Shown piece after piece: positions 25,309 through 34,924 of a stretch of DNA of 64,000 nucleotides. How positions within the stretch are numbered: the stretch's first letter is position 1; every line of letters starts with the position of its first letter. Origin of the DNA: Chenggangzhangella methanolivorans (GTDB lineage Bacteria; Pseudomonadota; Alphaproteobacteria; Rhizobiales; Methylopilaceae); assembly GCF_019797865.1 (NCBI RefSeq), contig NZ_CP081869.1:4602501-4666500 (forward strand). Reading direction: 5' to 3'. Under the pieces are notes generated by a model. It ran no database searches. It worked only from the letters and a program-made list of their open reading frames with translations, and was not told the DNA's origin. Position numbers and translations under genes: made by a program.

Positions 25309-25713
25309 ATGGTCGCGAAAGTCGTCGCCGAGGCGATCGAAACCCGCCTCGCCGCCATCGGCCTGCCGGTCGTCGGCCAGAACGTTCAGGACGGCGCGCC
25401 GGCCGACGGGAGCGCCTTCCTTCTCGTCCAGTATCCGGTCACGAACGCCGAGCCGATCAGCGTCGGGGCACCGGGCGAAAACCTCTACCGCGACGAGGGC
25501 GGCGCGCGCGTCGTCATCAGCGTGCCGTCGGGATCGGGCCGCGACCAGGCGCTCGACTGGTCGGATGAGATCATCGCGCTCTTTCGCGGCCACACTGACG
25601 GCCATCTGGAGTTCCTCGCCCCGGCCGGCGGCCCGATCGACGATCGGAACGACAACGGCGCTTATTTCCAGCTGACCGTCGCCCTCCCGTATCGGTTTGA
25701 CCAATTCGGATAG
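25309..25713 (+). CDS. tail terminator/completion protein
   Basis: 134 aa. Starts AKVVAEAIETRLAAIGLPVV and ends QLTVALPYRFDQFG. Size, alpha/beta pattern and position between the neck protein and the tail tube fit phage tail-terminator proteins. Its last 21 bases recur as an inverted copy just downstream (25735-25755). Confidence 0.72.
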   Translation: MVAKVVAEAIETRLAAIGLPVVGQNVQDGAPADGSAFLLVQYPVTNAEPISVGAPGENLYRDEGGARVVISVPSGSGRDQALDWSDEIIALFRGHTDGHLEFLAPAGGPIDDRNDNGAYFQLTVALPYRFDQFG

Positions 25714-25755
25714 GTCGATAGGCTCTTTTGCTCAGCCGAACTGGTCGAAGCGGTA
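25690..25755. repeat. imperfect 21-bp inverted repeat duplicating the end of the preceding gene
   Basis: Left arm 25690-25710 encodes the final YRFDQFG. The right arm 25735-25755, read on the minus strand, encodes the same YRFDQFG, and there it is followed by TGA. 16 of 21 positions pair and two more are G:U, with a 24-nt loop. It could fold in mRNA after the stop codon. A second pair of 10-base arms (TCAGCCGAAC at ~25732, GTTCGGCTGA at ~25844) lies in the same gap. Confidence 0.6.
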
Positions 25756-25936
25756 GTTGCTGGCAGACCATCGCGATCTCTGAGGATCGACCTCCAAACA
25801 TCTCGACAGAGAGGCTCTCGACATAGTCGCGGGCCTCTCTTCGTTCGGCTGACCTTCGGGGTCAGGCCGGACCGTTACGCCTGCGCGTCAGACAGGTTTC
25901 GCCGGCCCGCGCCGGTTTTCAGCCGTGGAGACCCCG
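25714..25936 (+). promoter_or_regulatory. 223-bp gap before the tail tube gene
   Basis: No coding sequence seen. The gap contains the inverted repeats noted at 25690-25755 and several short GC-rich dyads. A usable RBS (GGAG, 25927-25930) precedes the tube gene. An additional promoter or processing site for the abundantly needed tube protein is plausible but no clear -35/-10 is visible. Confidence 0.3.
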
Positions 25937-26860
25937 ATGGCCGACCATTCCAGCACCCGCACCGCCTACATTAAGGAGGTGACGCCCGGCGTGACGCCGG
26001 CGACCCCCGTCTTCAAGATCCTGCGCGCCACGCGCGCCGGCGGTCTCCGCACCAACAAGGAGACGGCGGAGAGCGAGGAAATCCGCGAGGACGGCAACCT
26101 CGCGGCGCTTATCCAGACCGGTCAGGCTGTTTCGGGCCCCTATCCGTTCGAGCTTTCCTACGGTCTGCTCGACGACTGGCTCGAAAGCGTGATGTGCGGG
26201 ACGTGGAGCACAAACCAGCTCCGCAACGGGCGGGTCGTGAACTCCTACACGGTCGAGGAGACCCGGCGCATCGGGACAAATTCGTTCTCGCGCTTCACCA
26301 ACGTGATGGCGTCGCAGCTCGACCTCGAGGTGACGGCCAAGCAGAAGATCACCGGCACTCTGCAGCTGATGGGCGTGCGTGAGACGCTCGCGGCCGCGAT
26401 CGTCACCGGAGCGACCTATGGCTCGGCCTCGACCGAACCGATCATGTCGGCGGGCGCGAGCGTCGGCGCCATCACCTTCCCCGGCCTTCCGGCCGGCGGC
26501 AAGATCCGCTCGTTCAAGCTCTCCATCGCCAACGGCCTGCGCGACCAGCCCTACATTGGCTCGCTCTACTCGGACGGCTTCGGCCTTGGGCAGGTCAAGG
26601 TCACAGGCGAGGCGGAGGTCTATTTCTCCGACCAGGCGATTTACAACGCCAGCCTGCAGCACACCGCCGGCCTCGTCTCGCTGATCCTAGGAAGCGCGGC
26701 GAACAAGAAGTACAAATTCGACGTCGGTCAGGCGCAGATCGGAGACGGCGAGATCGTCGCCGGCGGCAACACCGACGACATCATGGCGCGCATGCCGTTC
26801 ACCGGCGTCTTCGACTCGTCGACGAGCGCGACGCTGTCGGTCGCCCGCGCGGTCACCTGA
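25937..26860 (+). CDS. major tail tube protein
   Basis: 307 aa from ATG 25937. Begins ADHSSTRTAYIKEVTPGVTP and contains KETAESEEIREDGNLAALIQ, typical of the siphovirus tail tube/TP901-like families, with a beta-rich body and AEVYFSDQAIYNASLQHTAG. It polymerises around the tape measure. The upstream gap may reflect separate expression control. Confidence 0.85.
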   Translation: MADHSSTRTAYIKEVTPGVTPATPVFKILRATRAGGLRTNKETAESEEIREDGNLAALIQTGQAVSGPYPFELSYGLLDDWLESVMCGTWSTNQLRNGRVVNSYTVEETRRIGTNSFSRFTNVMASQLDLEVTAKQKITGTLQLMGVRETLAAAIVTGATYGSASTEPIMSAGASVGAITFPGLPAGGKIRSFKLSIANGLRDQPYIGSLYSDGFGLGQVKVTGEAEVYFSDQAIYNASLQHTAGLVSLILGSAANKKYKFDVGQAQIGDGEIVAGGNTDDIMARMPFTGVFDSSTSATLSVARAVT

Positions 26861-26903
26861 CGCAGCTTCGACCGCGCCTGCCCCCTCAAATCTGGAGACC
26901 TCC

Positions 26904-27203
26904 ATGCCCAAGGACGTCATCATCGTCGCGGCCTTCACCGGCTATCCGGACGGTCAGACGGAGCGCGTCTTCACGCCTTCGCCCGAGCCCGTCAGCGTCC
27001 CGAACGAGTTCGCGGACATCATCGTCGGCAACGGTCAAGCCAGGTGGCCCAATGCCGCGAAGGCGCCGGCGAAGAAGCCTTCGGCGACCCGCGCGAAACC
27101 GCCGGCCGAGGACAAGCCTGCGGACGCCAAGCCGCCGGCCAACGACACCCCCGAACCCAAGCCCGCCAAACCCGGCGAGGCGTCCGAAGGAGACGACGCT
27201 TGA
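26904..27203 (+). CDS. Pro/Lys-rich tail-module protein
   Basis: 99 aa. The N-terminal 45 residues look folded (DVIIVAAFTGYPDGQTERVF); the rest is a disordered Lys/Pro/Ala/Glu tract. It sits between tube and chaperone genes and overlaps the latter's TTG start. Function unknown. Confidence 0.5.
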   Translation: MPKDVIIVAAFTGYPDGQTERVFTPSPEPVSVPNEFADIIVGNGQARWPNAAKAPAKKPSATRAKPPAEDKPADAKPPANDTPEPKPAKPGEASEGDDA

Positions 27204-27631
27204 AACTGTCCGCCATCCGCAGCAGCGGCAAGAAGGCTGAGAAGGGCGCATGGGTCGACGGCCTGCCCGGCGCCGGCGATCTCGCGCTGCAGGTCCGCGC
27301 CTTTGGCAACAGCGACTATGCCCGTCGCCGCCTCGCGCTTTACGAGGCCGAGCCCGCCGAGAACCGCCCGCGCGGCGTGCTTCTCCCCGATATCCAGAAG
27401 CGCCACGAAGACATCCTGCTCGTCGAGACCATCCTGACGGGCTGGCGTAACCTCGAGGATGACGAAGGCCCGATCACCTATTCGTCCGAGCGCGCCGCGG
27501 AGCTGATCGGCGAGCCTGACAGCGACTTCCGCCTTCTCGTCGTGACCGCCGCCAATTCGGTGAGGGACGCTGGCAAGCTCGACCTCGAGGAAGCCGCGGG
27601 AAACTCGAAGAAGCGCTCCGCTGGCGACTGA
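27200..27631 (+). CDS. tail assembly chaperone G
   Basis: 143 aa from TTG 27200, overlapping the previous stop, with AGGAG about 9 nt upstream. Short form of the chaperone pair located before the tape measure. It terminates at 27629-27631 after GNSKKRSAGD. In lambda-like phages G coats the tape measure during tail assembly. The last codons contain a slippery heptamer that lets some ribosomes continue in the -1 frame. Confidence 0.75.
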   Translation: MKLSAIRSSGKKAEKGAWVDGLPGAGDLALQVRAFGNSDYARRRLALYEAEPAENRPRGVLLPDIQKRHEDILLVETILTGWRNLEDDEGPITYSSERAAELIGEPDSDFRLLVVTAANSVRDAGKLDLEEAAGNSKKRSAGD

Positions 27632-27963
27632 CCTGGGGCAGCCGGGCCGGCTGGCTGCTTGAAAGCTGGGAGGAAGAGCGCGCCCAGCTGCCGCCCGACG
27701 AGGCGGTGCGCCATCCGATGCCCGCGGCTCTCATCGCAGAGCCGCGGCTGCCGGACGCCCTGCTGTTCTACCTCGAGGCGTTCTTCGACCTGACGAATGA
27801 CCGGGCCGTCGGCATGGGCGGCGCGGGCGCGATCCCGTTCGGGGCGATCGACGCTTGGGCGCGGCGCTACAACGTCTCGGGCGACGCCTTCGATAGGCTG
27901 AAGGATCTGATCGGCCGGATGGACAGGGTCTGGTCGGATCTCCGTCAGGTCGAGGCGAGCTGA
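27200..27963 (+). CDS. tail assembly chaperone GT (-1 frameshift product)
   Basis: Ribosomes slipping back one base at 27598-27604 read on as LEEALRWRLTWGSRAGWLLE and a ~115-residue T domain ending DRVWSDLRQVEAS. The T frame has no plausible start of its own except an internal ATG at 27718, well inside the domain. In lambda GT recruits the tube protein to the G-coated tape measure. The long form should be a few per cent of G. Confidence 0.75.
27598..27604 (+). promoter_or_regulatory. -1 programmed frameshift slippery site G GGA AAC
   Basis: The heptamer GGGAAAC is in exact phase (codons GCG|GGA|AAC of the G frame), fits X XXY YYZ, and is followed 25 bases later by the zero-frame stop and by a long -1 frame. 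Lambda uses G GGA AAG at the equivalent place. Confidence 0.82.
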
Positions 27964-28417
27964 GGCTCGTCAGGGCTCGAACCGGAATAGGCGCGCTTGA
28001 GGTCGTCGGCGTCGCGATAATGCGTGACGCCGTTCGAGGACAGCACGTCGACCGAATTGTCCGAAAGAGCGTCGCCGGAATGCCGTCGACGACGATCTCG
28101 CGCACCCTCTCCCGGTTACGCTTCGGCTGGTAGGGATCGGCCGGCAAAGAATAGGGATTAGGGGCGTGCGTCATCCCCAATGACGCGCTGTCCCGAAGAT
28201 AACTCTTCAGATTATCAATCCCGTTCTGGATGATGCCGCCGATGATCATGGCGTAACCGCCAAGAATAACGTTGTTGGCCATGGCAATCGCATGGACGTT
28301 TGCGACTTCGCGAACGCCGCCGAAATCGCCGTAAGAGCCGACGCGAACCGTCACGCCGGCGGCCAAGAACAGCCAGCCGGCTCCAGTGGCAAGAATACCC
28401 ATCCAGACCAAAAACAT
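27945..28417 (-). CDS. two-TM membrane protein, leftward moron, frameshifted
   Basis: ATG 28417 with GGAG about 8 nt upstream. TM1 MGILATGAGWLFLAAGVTV; TM2 region NNVILGGYAMIIGGIIQNG. The frame breaks near 28075: one extra G gives DALSDNSVDVLSSNGVTHYR and an acidic end with stop at 27945-27947, about 157 aa. It is convergent with GT and divergent from the tape measure, wedged between two genes that normally adjoin. A third leftward membrane protein of this prophage; probably lysogeny-expressed. Confidence 0.6.
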
Positions 28418-28428
28418 TCGGGCGCTCC

Positions 28429-31400
28429 ATGGCCAACATTAACGTCATCCGGACGGTGACCGTTCGCGGTCGGCCGGAGGGCCTCGATACCCTTGGCGCG
28501 GCCATGGACCGCGTCAAGCGCGGCTATGGCGAGGTCGCCTCGGCAGCCGCCGCCGCCGGCGGCGCGACAGAGACGTCCGCTCGCCGCTCGCTGAGCGCCA
28601 GCCAGGCCTGGGACCGGCTGGAGGCGCGCACGGACCCCGTCGCCCGGGTCTATCGCCAGCTGACGCGCGACATCAGTGTCGCCGACCGGGCGCTCGGCCA
28701 GGGCGTCATCAGCCTCGACGCCTATGGGGCCGCGGTCGAGCGCATGAAGCGCGGGATCGAGAGCGCGGGCGTCGTCAACCTGCCGGCCGTCGACCAGAGC
28801 GCCCTGAACGCGAGCCTTGGCGTCTTGCCGGACAGCATGCGCGCCTCCGCCCGTGAAAGCGCTTCGGCGTTCGAGGCCGAGTTCGCGCGGCTCGACGACA
28901 TCGCTCGCATGCGCGCCGAACAGGCAGGCCGCGCCTTCCGCGACAGCTTCGACAGATCGATCGGCATCGGTGCCCCCTCGGCCACGAGCGCCGGCGCAAC
29001 CTTCGGCGCGCTCGACGAGCTCGCGCAGCGCGAGGCCGAGATCGAGGCGGCTCGACGCGCGCAGGCTGCCGCGACAGCCCAAGCGTCATATGCGGACAGC
29101 TTTGGGATCGGCCGCGTTGCGCCGTCCGCCCGCGCATCCGCCGGCGTATTCGAGGACGCGCTCGCAGAGACTGAGCGCATGGAAGCAGCGGCTTCGGCGC
29201 TCCGCGCGCAGCTAGATCCCCTCTCGGTCGCACAAGCGCGCCTGAACGCCGAGATCGCGGAGTATCGTGGGCTCGCAGCTGCGGGCGTCATCACCACGCG
29301 CGAACTCGACGGCGCGACCGCCATGGCGCAGGGCCGCTTTAACGAGACCGCGCAGCGCATTGATCGGATGGGCAAGGCGGCCGGCGGGCAGGCGTTTCAG
29401 TGGGGAAACCTCTCCTATCAGATCAATGATGCGGCCACGATGGCGCTGTCGGGCTCGGGAGCTTTCCAAATCCTGGCGACGCAGGGTGGCCAAGTCTTCC
29501 AGATCCTGCAGGATGCGCCGGGCGGGGTTGTCGGTGGCCTGAAAGAGATCGGATCGGCGGCGCTTGGCCTGCTGACGCCCGTTAACATGATCGGCGTCGG
29601 TATGGTCGCCGCGACGGCCGGGATCGCCGCTTGGAGCCTCAGCGGCGGCCGCGCCGTCGAGTCTCTCGACGACAGCTTCAAGCGCCATGCGGACACGATC
29701 CGCGAGGTCAACGATCTCTATGGCGTCACAGGCGCGAAGCTCGACGAACTCGCGGACCGCGCCCCGAACGTTCTCGACGCGCTCGCGCAGATCAATCTGT
29801 CGAAGCTCCGGGCCCAGATCGAGGAGCAGACCGCGGCCGCGCTGCGCGCGATGGGTTCCGGCTCCGACCAGCAGCCAGCCCTCGACCCGATGGGCTTCGG
29901 TACGGGTTTCAACGACCAGCCTGTGTTCTCGGTCGACGGTCGGTTCGGTCGGTTTCGCGCCGAAATCGAGACGCTTCGCGAAAGCTTCCGGCAGGGAACG
30001 CCCGATGTTCTCGGGTTCGTGGCCGCGATCTCCGACCGCCGAAACCAGAGCCGGTTCGAGGACGAAAAGCAGGACGCTGAGGCGCTGCTCGGCGTCGTCA
30101 AGGACCTCGAAGCGACGGCGCGTCGCCTTCCCTCCGCGCTCGACGCGACGCGGGGACAAGACGCGGTCGACGAGCGCGACTTCTTTAACTTTCAGGATCG
30201 CCAGCGCGATCTTGACTTCTCTCGAGCGCTCGACCGACAGAACGCCGACGACCTCGCTCAGACGGCGATGGCCTTCGATCTTCGCGCCATCACGGCGCGG
30301 ACGACGGCCCAGCGTGCGGCGCTTGCGGCCGATCGCGCTTATGCGGAGGCGATCGGCGACGTGACGCAGGCGCACCGCGCCGACGCCGCTGCGGCGGACG
30401 CCAGCCGCCTTGTCTATGCGCAGGCGGCCCGCGAGCAGGCCGACTTTACGGCGGGTCGGAACGAGGCCGCGCGCCAGCGAACCGCCGGCGCCGAGCTTGA
30501 ACTCGCCTCGATCGGCGCGAGCGCCGCGGCGAGCGACAATCTGCGCTTCACGCTCGACGCGGTCGCCGAAGCGCGCCGCCGCGCCTACGACCAGACCGGC
30601 TCGTTCGAGATCGGTGCGGCGGAGCTTGAGCGTATCCGCCGCGAGGCCGACGTCTGGTCGGGTCTCCAGCAGATTATCCGCGAGACCAAGCTCGCCTACG
30701 ACCTCGCGAACGAGGCCCGCCGCGCCGGCATGACGCGCAGCGAGCGTTCGGTCTATGACCAGCTCGATCGGGCCGGCATGTTGACCGCCGGCGAGATCGC
30801 GACGCCCGAAGCGCGCGCGATGGCGGACCGCATCCGCGCGACCGAGACCTATGCGGCGCAGACGCAGCTTGTCCGCGAGCTCACCTTCGAGACGCAGCAG
30901 CTTCAGCGCACCGAGACTGAGCGCGCGGTCTACGCCCGGATGAACGGCGCGGGACTGCTCGACCAGTACGGCGAAATCAGCGGCGCGACCAACAAGGCGA
31001 TCGCCGACCAGATCCGGCTGAACGAGACGCTTGGGCAGGTCCAGCAGGCCTACCGCGGCATCGGCCGCGAGGCGATCGAAGCGCTCGCGAGCGGCGACTT
31101 CGGCGGGCTCGCGCAGAGCTTCCTCGACCGCACCAAGAACCTGATGCTCGACCGCGCCGGCGAGCAGCTCGACAACATGCTGATGTCGTCGGTCAGCAGT
31201 ATGTTCGGCGGCAGCACGACGACGATCGGAAGCCTCTTCGCGGGCAAGCCGGACGGCTCGTCGGCGGCTCGGGCGCTGTTCGTGCAGATGGTGGGGTCGA
31301 TCCCCGGCCTTCCGGGCGCTGGCGGCCTGCCGTTCGGGATCGGCGGCGTCCCGTCGTTCGCCGGCCTTGCGGCCAACAACAACTACATCTCGCGTTACAC

Positions 31401-32692
31401 CGGCCTGACGGCCGGCCCGATGGCGACGTCGATCACGCCCAACTCGCGCGTGTCCAGCGCTTTCGGCGCGATGGACTGGCTCACCTACGCCAACCAGGGC
31501 GCGACGCGCAGCCAGCCGCTCGACCCGAAGCTCGTCAACGCCTTCTCGTTCCTGCAGGATCGCGGGATCCAGATGGAGGTTTTTTCCGGCGGGCAGCCGG
31601 GGATCGGGTCCGGCCTCCCGCGCGTCGGGTCGACGCGCCACGATCATGGCATGGCGGCCGACGTCTTCTTCTCACAGAACGGCCGTCGGCTCGACTGGGC
31701 GAACCCGCAGGATCAGCCGATCTTTCAGGACATCGTCAGCCAGGCGCGCGCGAACGGCGTTACCGGCTTCGGCGCCGGGCCGGGCTACATGCAGCCGGGA
31801 TCGATGCATGTCGGCTACGGCTCGCCCGGCGTCTGGGGCGCGGGCGGCCGCGGCGCGACCGCTCCGAGCTGGCTCCGCAACGCCTACAACTCGCCGGCAC
31901 CGACCCAGAGCATCGATCCCGGCGCCGTCAACGCCGCCAACCAGAACGTCCAGCAGTTCGGCGCGAGCGTCGGCCAGGCGACGCCGCAGGTCAGCACGCT
32001 CGGCGGCAACCTCGGCCAGCTGACGCAGTCGATCGGCCAGACGCAGTCGAGCCTCACCTCGGGCGGCGGCGGCCTTGCGGGCGGCCTCGAACCTGACGAC
32101 GTCGAGCGCGCAGGTCGGCCAGGCCTCGACGGGCTTCGCCGGCGGGCTTCAGCAAGGGTTCGGTTCGATCTTGACCGGCCTCGGTTCGATCGGGTCGAGC
32201 CTCGGCGGCCTCTTCGGCGGCGGCGGCGGGGGCGGTCTGCTGGGCGGTCTGCTCATCCCCGGCATCCTGCATTCGGGCGGCACCCACGCGGACGCGTTCT
32301 ATGGCCGGGCCTATCCCGCCTCGGCTTTCCGCGGAGCGCCCCGCTATCACACCGGCTTCGGCTCGAACGAGTTCCCGGCCGTGCTCGAGCGCAGCGAGCG
32401 CGTCCTTACCGGCGCGATGGACCGCCGCGCGACGCGCGCGATGGCGGGGCTCAGCGAGGTCGCCCGCCGCGGCGCGCCTGCGGCCGCGAATGATCGTGGC
32501 GGCGGCGGCCGTCAGGAGATGGTCGTCCGCGTGATGGTCGATCCCTCGGGCGAGTTCGATGCCCGGGTCGAAGAGGTCTCGAAGAAGACCACCGCGCGCG
32601 GGATCCGCCAGTTCAGCGATGGGCCGGACTTCACGGCGAAGGTCGAGCGCGCGCAGCGCCGCAACAAGACCCGCCGGGTCTCGGGGACGTAA
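28429..32692 (+). CDS. tail tape-measure protein with M15-like peptidase domain, frameshifted
   Basis: About 1420 aa from ATG 28429. Long helical coiled regions (residues ~50-350 and 600-900) flank hydrophobic segments (AALGLLTPVNMIGVGMVAAT). Near residue 1000-1140 comes a peptidoglycan-peptidase-like domain with TRHDHGMAADVFFSQ (the H-x-x-G-x-A-x-D zinc motif of M15) and SMHVGYG. The register changes at ~32072-32078 (one G too many), joining to ASNLTTSSAQVGQASTGF and the conserved end with FPAVLERSERVLTG. Sets tail length; the peptidase would open the cell wall. Confidence 0.9.
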
Positions 32693-32698
32693 ACGCCC

Positions 32699-33810
32699 AT
32701 GGCGCTCACCAACGTCCGGTCGGATCTGCTCTCGCAGATCGGGCTTCAGCCGCCGTTCGCCTTTGACCTCATGCGGCGCGACGAGGTCTCGCGCACGCCG
32801 AACGGCCAGTCGATCACGACCGAGCTCGGCTGGCCGCTCTGGAAGCTCGCCTTCACGACGTCCGAGCGCAACTTCGGTGACGTCGTGCGCCAACAGGCGA
32901 TCCTGAACCACCTCGCGAGCGTCGGGAACCTGTTCTACGCACATGACGTCCGGCGGCCGTTTCCCGGCGCCTATCCATCCGGCTTCGACCTCGCGAACCC
33001 GATCTATAATCCTGAATTTGAGGACGGGCTCACCGGTTGGGTGGTGTCCGCCGATTGCCAGATCACCAATGACGGCCGCGGCGGATCCAAGTGCGTGCAG
33101 CTCGACAAGCTGCTGGCGAGCGGCGGTTCAGATCGCCGGGTTCAGAATGATGCCGGGTTCTACGTCAACGTCACCGCTAACGAACCCTACGATTTTTCAG
33201 TCTACATAAAAAGCAATGTCGAGACGACGACAGGTATTCGTCTCGCGGTCAACTTCTACGACGTTTCCGGACATACATTAGCCAGAGTGGCAACTCAGCC
33301 ACAGCCGCCACGCCAGATTATGTGCAGAAGGTTCGGCGCGTGACCACGCCTCCGAACGCAGCGCTTGCCCAAGTTATCGTCGCGCTCACTGCATCGGCAT
33401 CTTGTCGTTACCTCTACGTCGATAGCATCTCGTACCTGCCGACTTATGCAGGCTTCAGCGGTGTCGCCAAGATCCACACGCTCGACGCCAACAACAAGTC
33501 GCTCCGGCTCAAAAACACGATCTCGGGCTACAAGGTCAGCGTCGGCGATTACCTCGCCTTCAATTACGGCGGCGGCAGGCGAGCGCTCCATCAGGCGCTC
33601 GAGGATGTGGTCGCCGACAGCAACGGCACGACCCCGTTTTTCGACGTCATGCCCTTCATCCGGCCCGGCGCGGCGGTCGACGCCAATGTCGACCTCGTCA
33701 AGGCGACGGCGCTCTTCCGGATGGACCCCGGCTCCTTGCAGTCGCAGCTCGCGACCAAGATGTCCGGCAACCATTCGTTCTCCGCGACGCAGTTCGTAGG
33801 CCAGCCCTGA
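32699..33810 (+). CDS. distal-tail-type protein with inserted carbohydrate-binding-like domain, frameshifted
   Basis: N terminus ALTNVRSDLLSQIGLQPPFA and a C-terminal part (GVAKIHTLDANNKSLRLKNT, SFSATQFVGQP) frame a central insert (residues ~100-220) beginning NPEFEDGLTGWVVSADCQ, a CBM4/9-like jelly-roll signature. The frame shifts by a missing base at ~33275 (GHTLARVAT versus SQSGNSATAATPDYVQK); repaired length ~371 aa. The insert is AT-richer than its surroundings, suggesting separate acquisition. Likely binds cell-surface glycans at the tail tip. Confidence 0.72.
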
Positions 33811-34484
33811 TGCTTCAGTATTCGGCGGACCGTCTCGCGGTGCTCGCGAGCGGCGCCCTCGTCATGCGCGACGTCATTCGCGTCGAGGCGCGCAACCGCA
33901 CGTCCGGCGCGGTCGAGACGCTCGCCTTCTGGTCCGACGACCATGACGTGACGCTGCCCGTGCTCGACCCGCTGACGGGCGCGACCGTCCAGCTCGCCTG
34001 CATCGGCGCCGGCGGGCTCGCGGAATACGGCGCGATCCCGGCGACCTGCGACCTCTCGGTCGAGGAGCTCAGCATCCACCTCGATCCGAACTCGCCGGCG
34101 ATCCAGCTGCTGCGCACCTACGACGTGAAGTTCAGGCCCATCACGGTCTGGAGCGCGCTGTTCTCGGTCGAGAACCGCCAGATCGTCGAGGCCGCCGAGG
34201 TCGACTTCTACGGCCTGATCGACAATGTCGAGATCCGCACGCCGACGGAAAACGACGAGGGCGCGGCGGTGATCTCCTGCGTGAGCGACGCGCAGGAGAT
34301 GTCGCGCGAAGAACCGGCCAAGCGCTCCGACGCCGACCAGAAGAAGAACCGCGACCCCGACGACGACTTCTACCAGTACGCAAACGTCGCCGGGAAATGG
34401 GAGATCTTCTGGGGCAAGGAAGGCGGCCGCCACCACGGCAAGGACATCAACTTCGAGCCGAACCCGTTCCGGGGCCGCCGATGA
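33810..34484 (+). CDS. tail hub/baseplate protein
   Basis: 224 aa, adjacent to and overlapping the distal-tail gene by one base. Features VIRVEARNRTSGAVETLAFW, a beta-rich body and an acidic Lys/Asp-rich C-terminal region (QKKNRDPDDDFYQYANVAG). Similar in layout to DUF2163-like hub proteins of alphaproteobacterial siphoviruses. Assigned by position and pattern. Confidence 0.62.
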   Translation: MLQYSADRLAVLASGALVMRDVIRVEARNRTSGAVETLAFWSDDHDVTLPVLDPLTGATVQLACIGAGGLAEYGAIPATCDLSVEELSIHLDPNSPAIQLLRTYDVKFRPITVWSALFSVENRQIVEAAEVDFYGLIDNVEIRTPTENDEGAAVISCVSDAQEMSREEPAKRSDADQKKNRDPDDDFYQYANVAGKWEIFWGKEGGRHHGKDINFEPNPFRGRR

Positions 34485-34924
34485 TCGTTCGCCCCGCCGC
34501 CCTCTCGGACCTCGGGCCCGCGATCCTGATGTCGCGCCATTTCCACAAGGCGTCGGGCGTCGAATGGCGCTTCGAAACCGAGAAGACGCGCGCCTTCCTG
34601 CGCCAGTTCATCGCCTCGCCCGACACGCTCTGTCTCGTGGTCGAGCGCGACGGCGTGGCGCTCGGCATGTTCGGCGCGAGCTTCAACGACCACATGTTCT
34701 TCACCGGCAAGGTCGCGATGGTCTGGGGCCTCTGGCTTGAGCCCGAGATCCGCAAGACGTCGGCGTTCCGCGAGATCCTGCGCGCCTTCGAGGCCGAGTG
34801 CGGCCGCCGTCAGGTCCGCATGGCGGTGTTCGCTGCGCAGGTGAAGACCCCGCGGATCGGACGCCTGTTCGAGCGCCTCGGCTTCAGGCCCGCTGAAACC
34901 CACTACGTCCGGATGTTCGGCTGA
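34481..34924 (+). CDS. GNAT-like acetyltransferase in the tail module
   Basis: 147 aa, ATG overlapping the hub stop. IVRPAALSDLGPAILMSRHF, CLVVERDGVALGMFGASFND and RIGRLFERLGFRPAETHYVR give the N-terminal strand/helix, core strands and C-terminal N-G-F-type end of GNAT folds. The acetyl-CoA loop (Q/RxxGxG/A) is weak. GNAT-like genes at this position occur in other phages of alphaproteobacteria; substrate unknown. Confidence 0.68.
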   Translation: MIVRPAALSDLGPAILMSRHFHKASGVEWRFETEKTRAFLRQFIASPDTLCLVVERDGVALGMFGASFNDHMFFTGKVAMVWGLWLEPEIRKTSAFREILRAFEAECGRRQVRMAVFAAQVKTPRIGRLFERLGFRPAETHYVRMFG

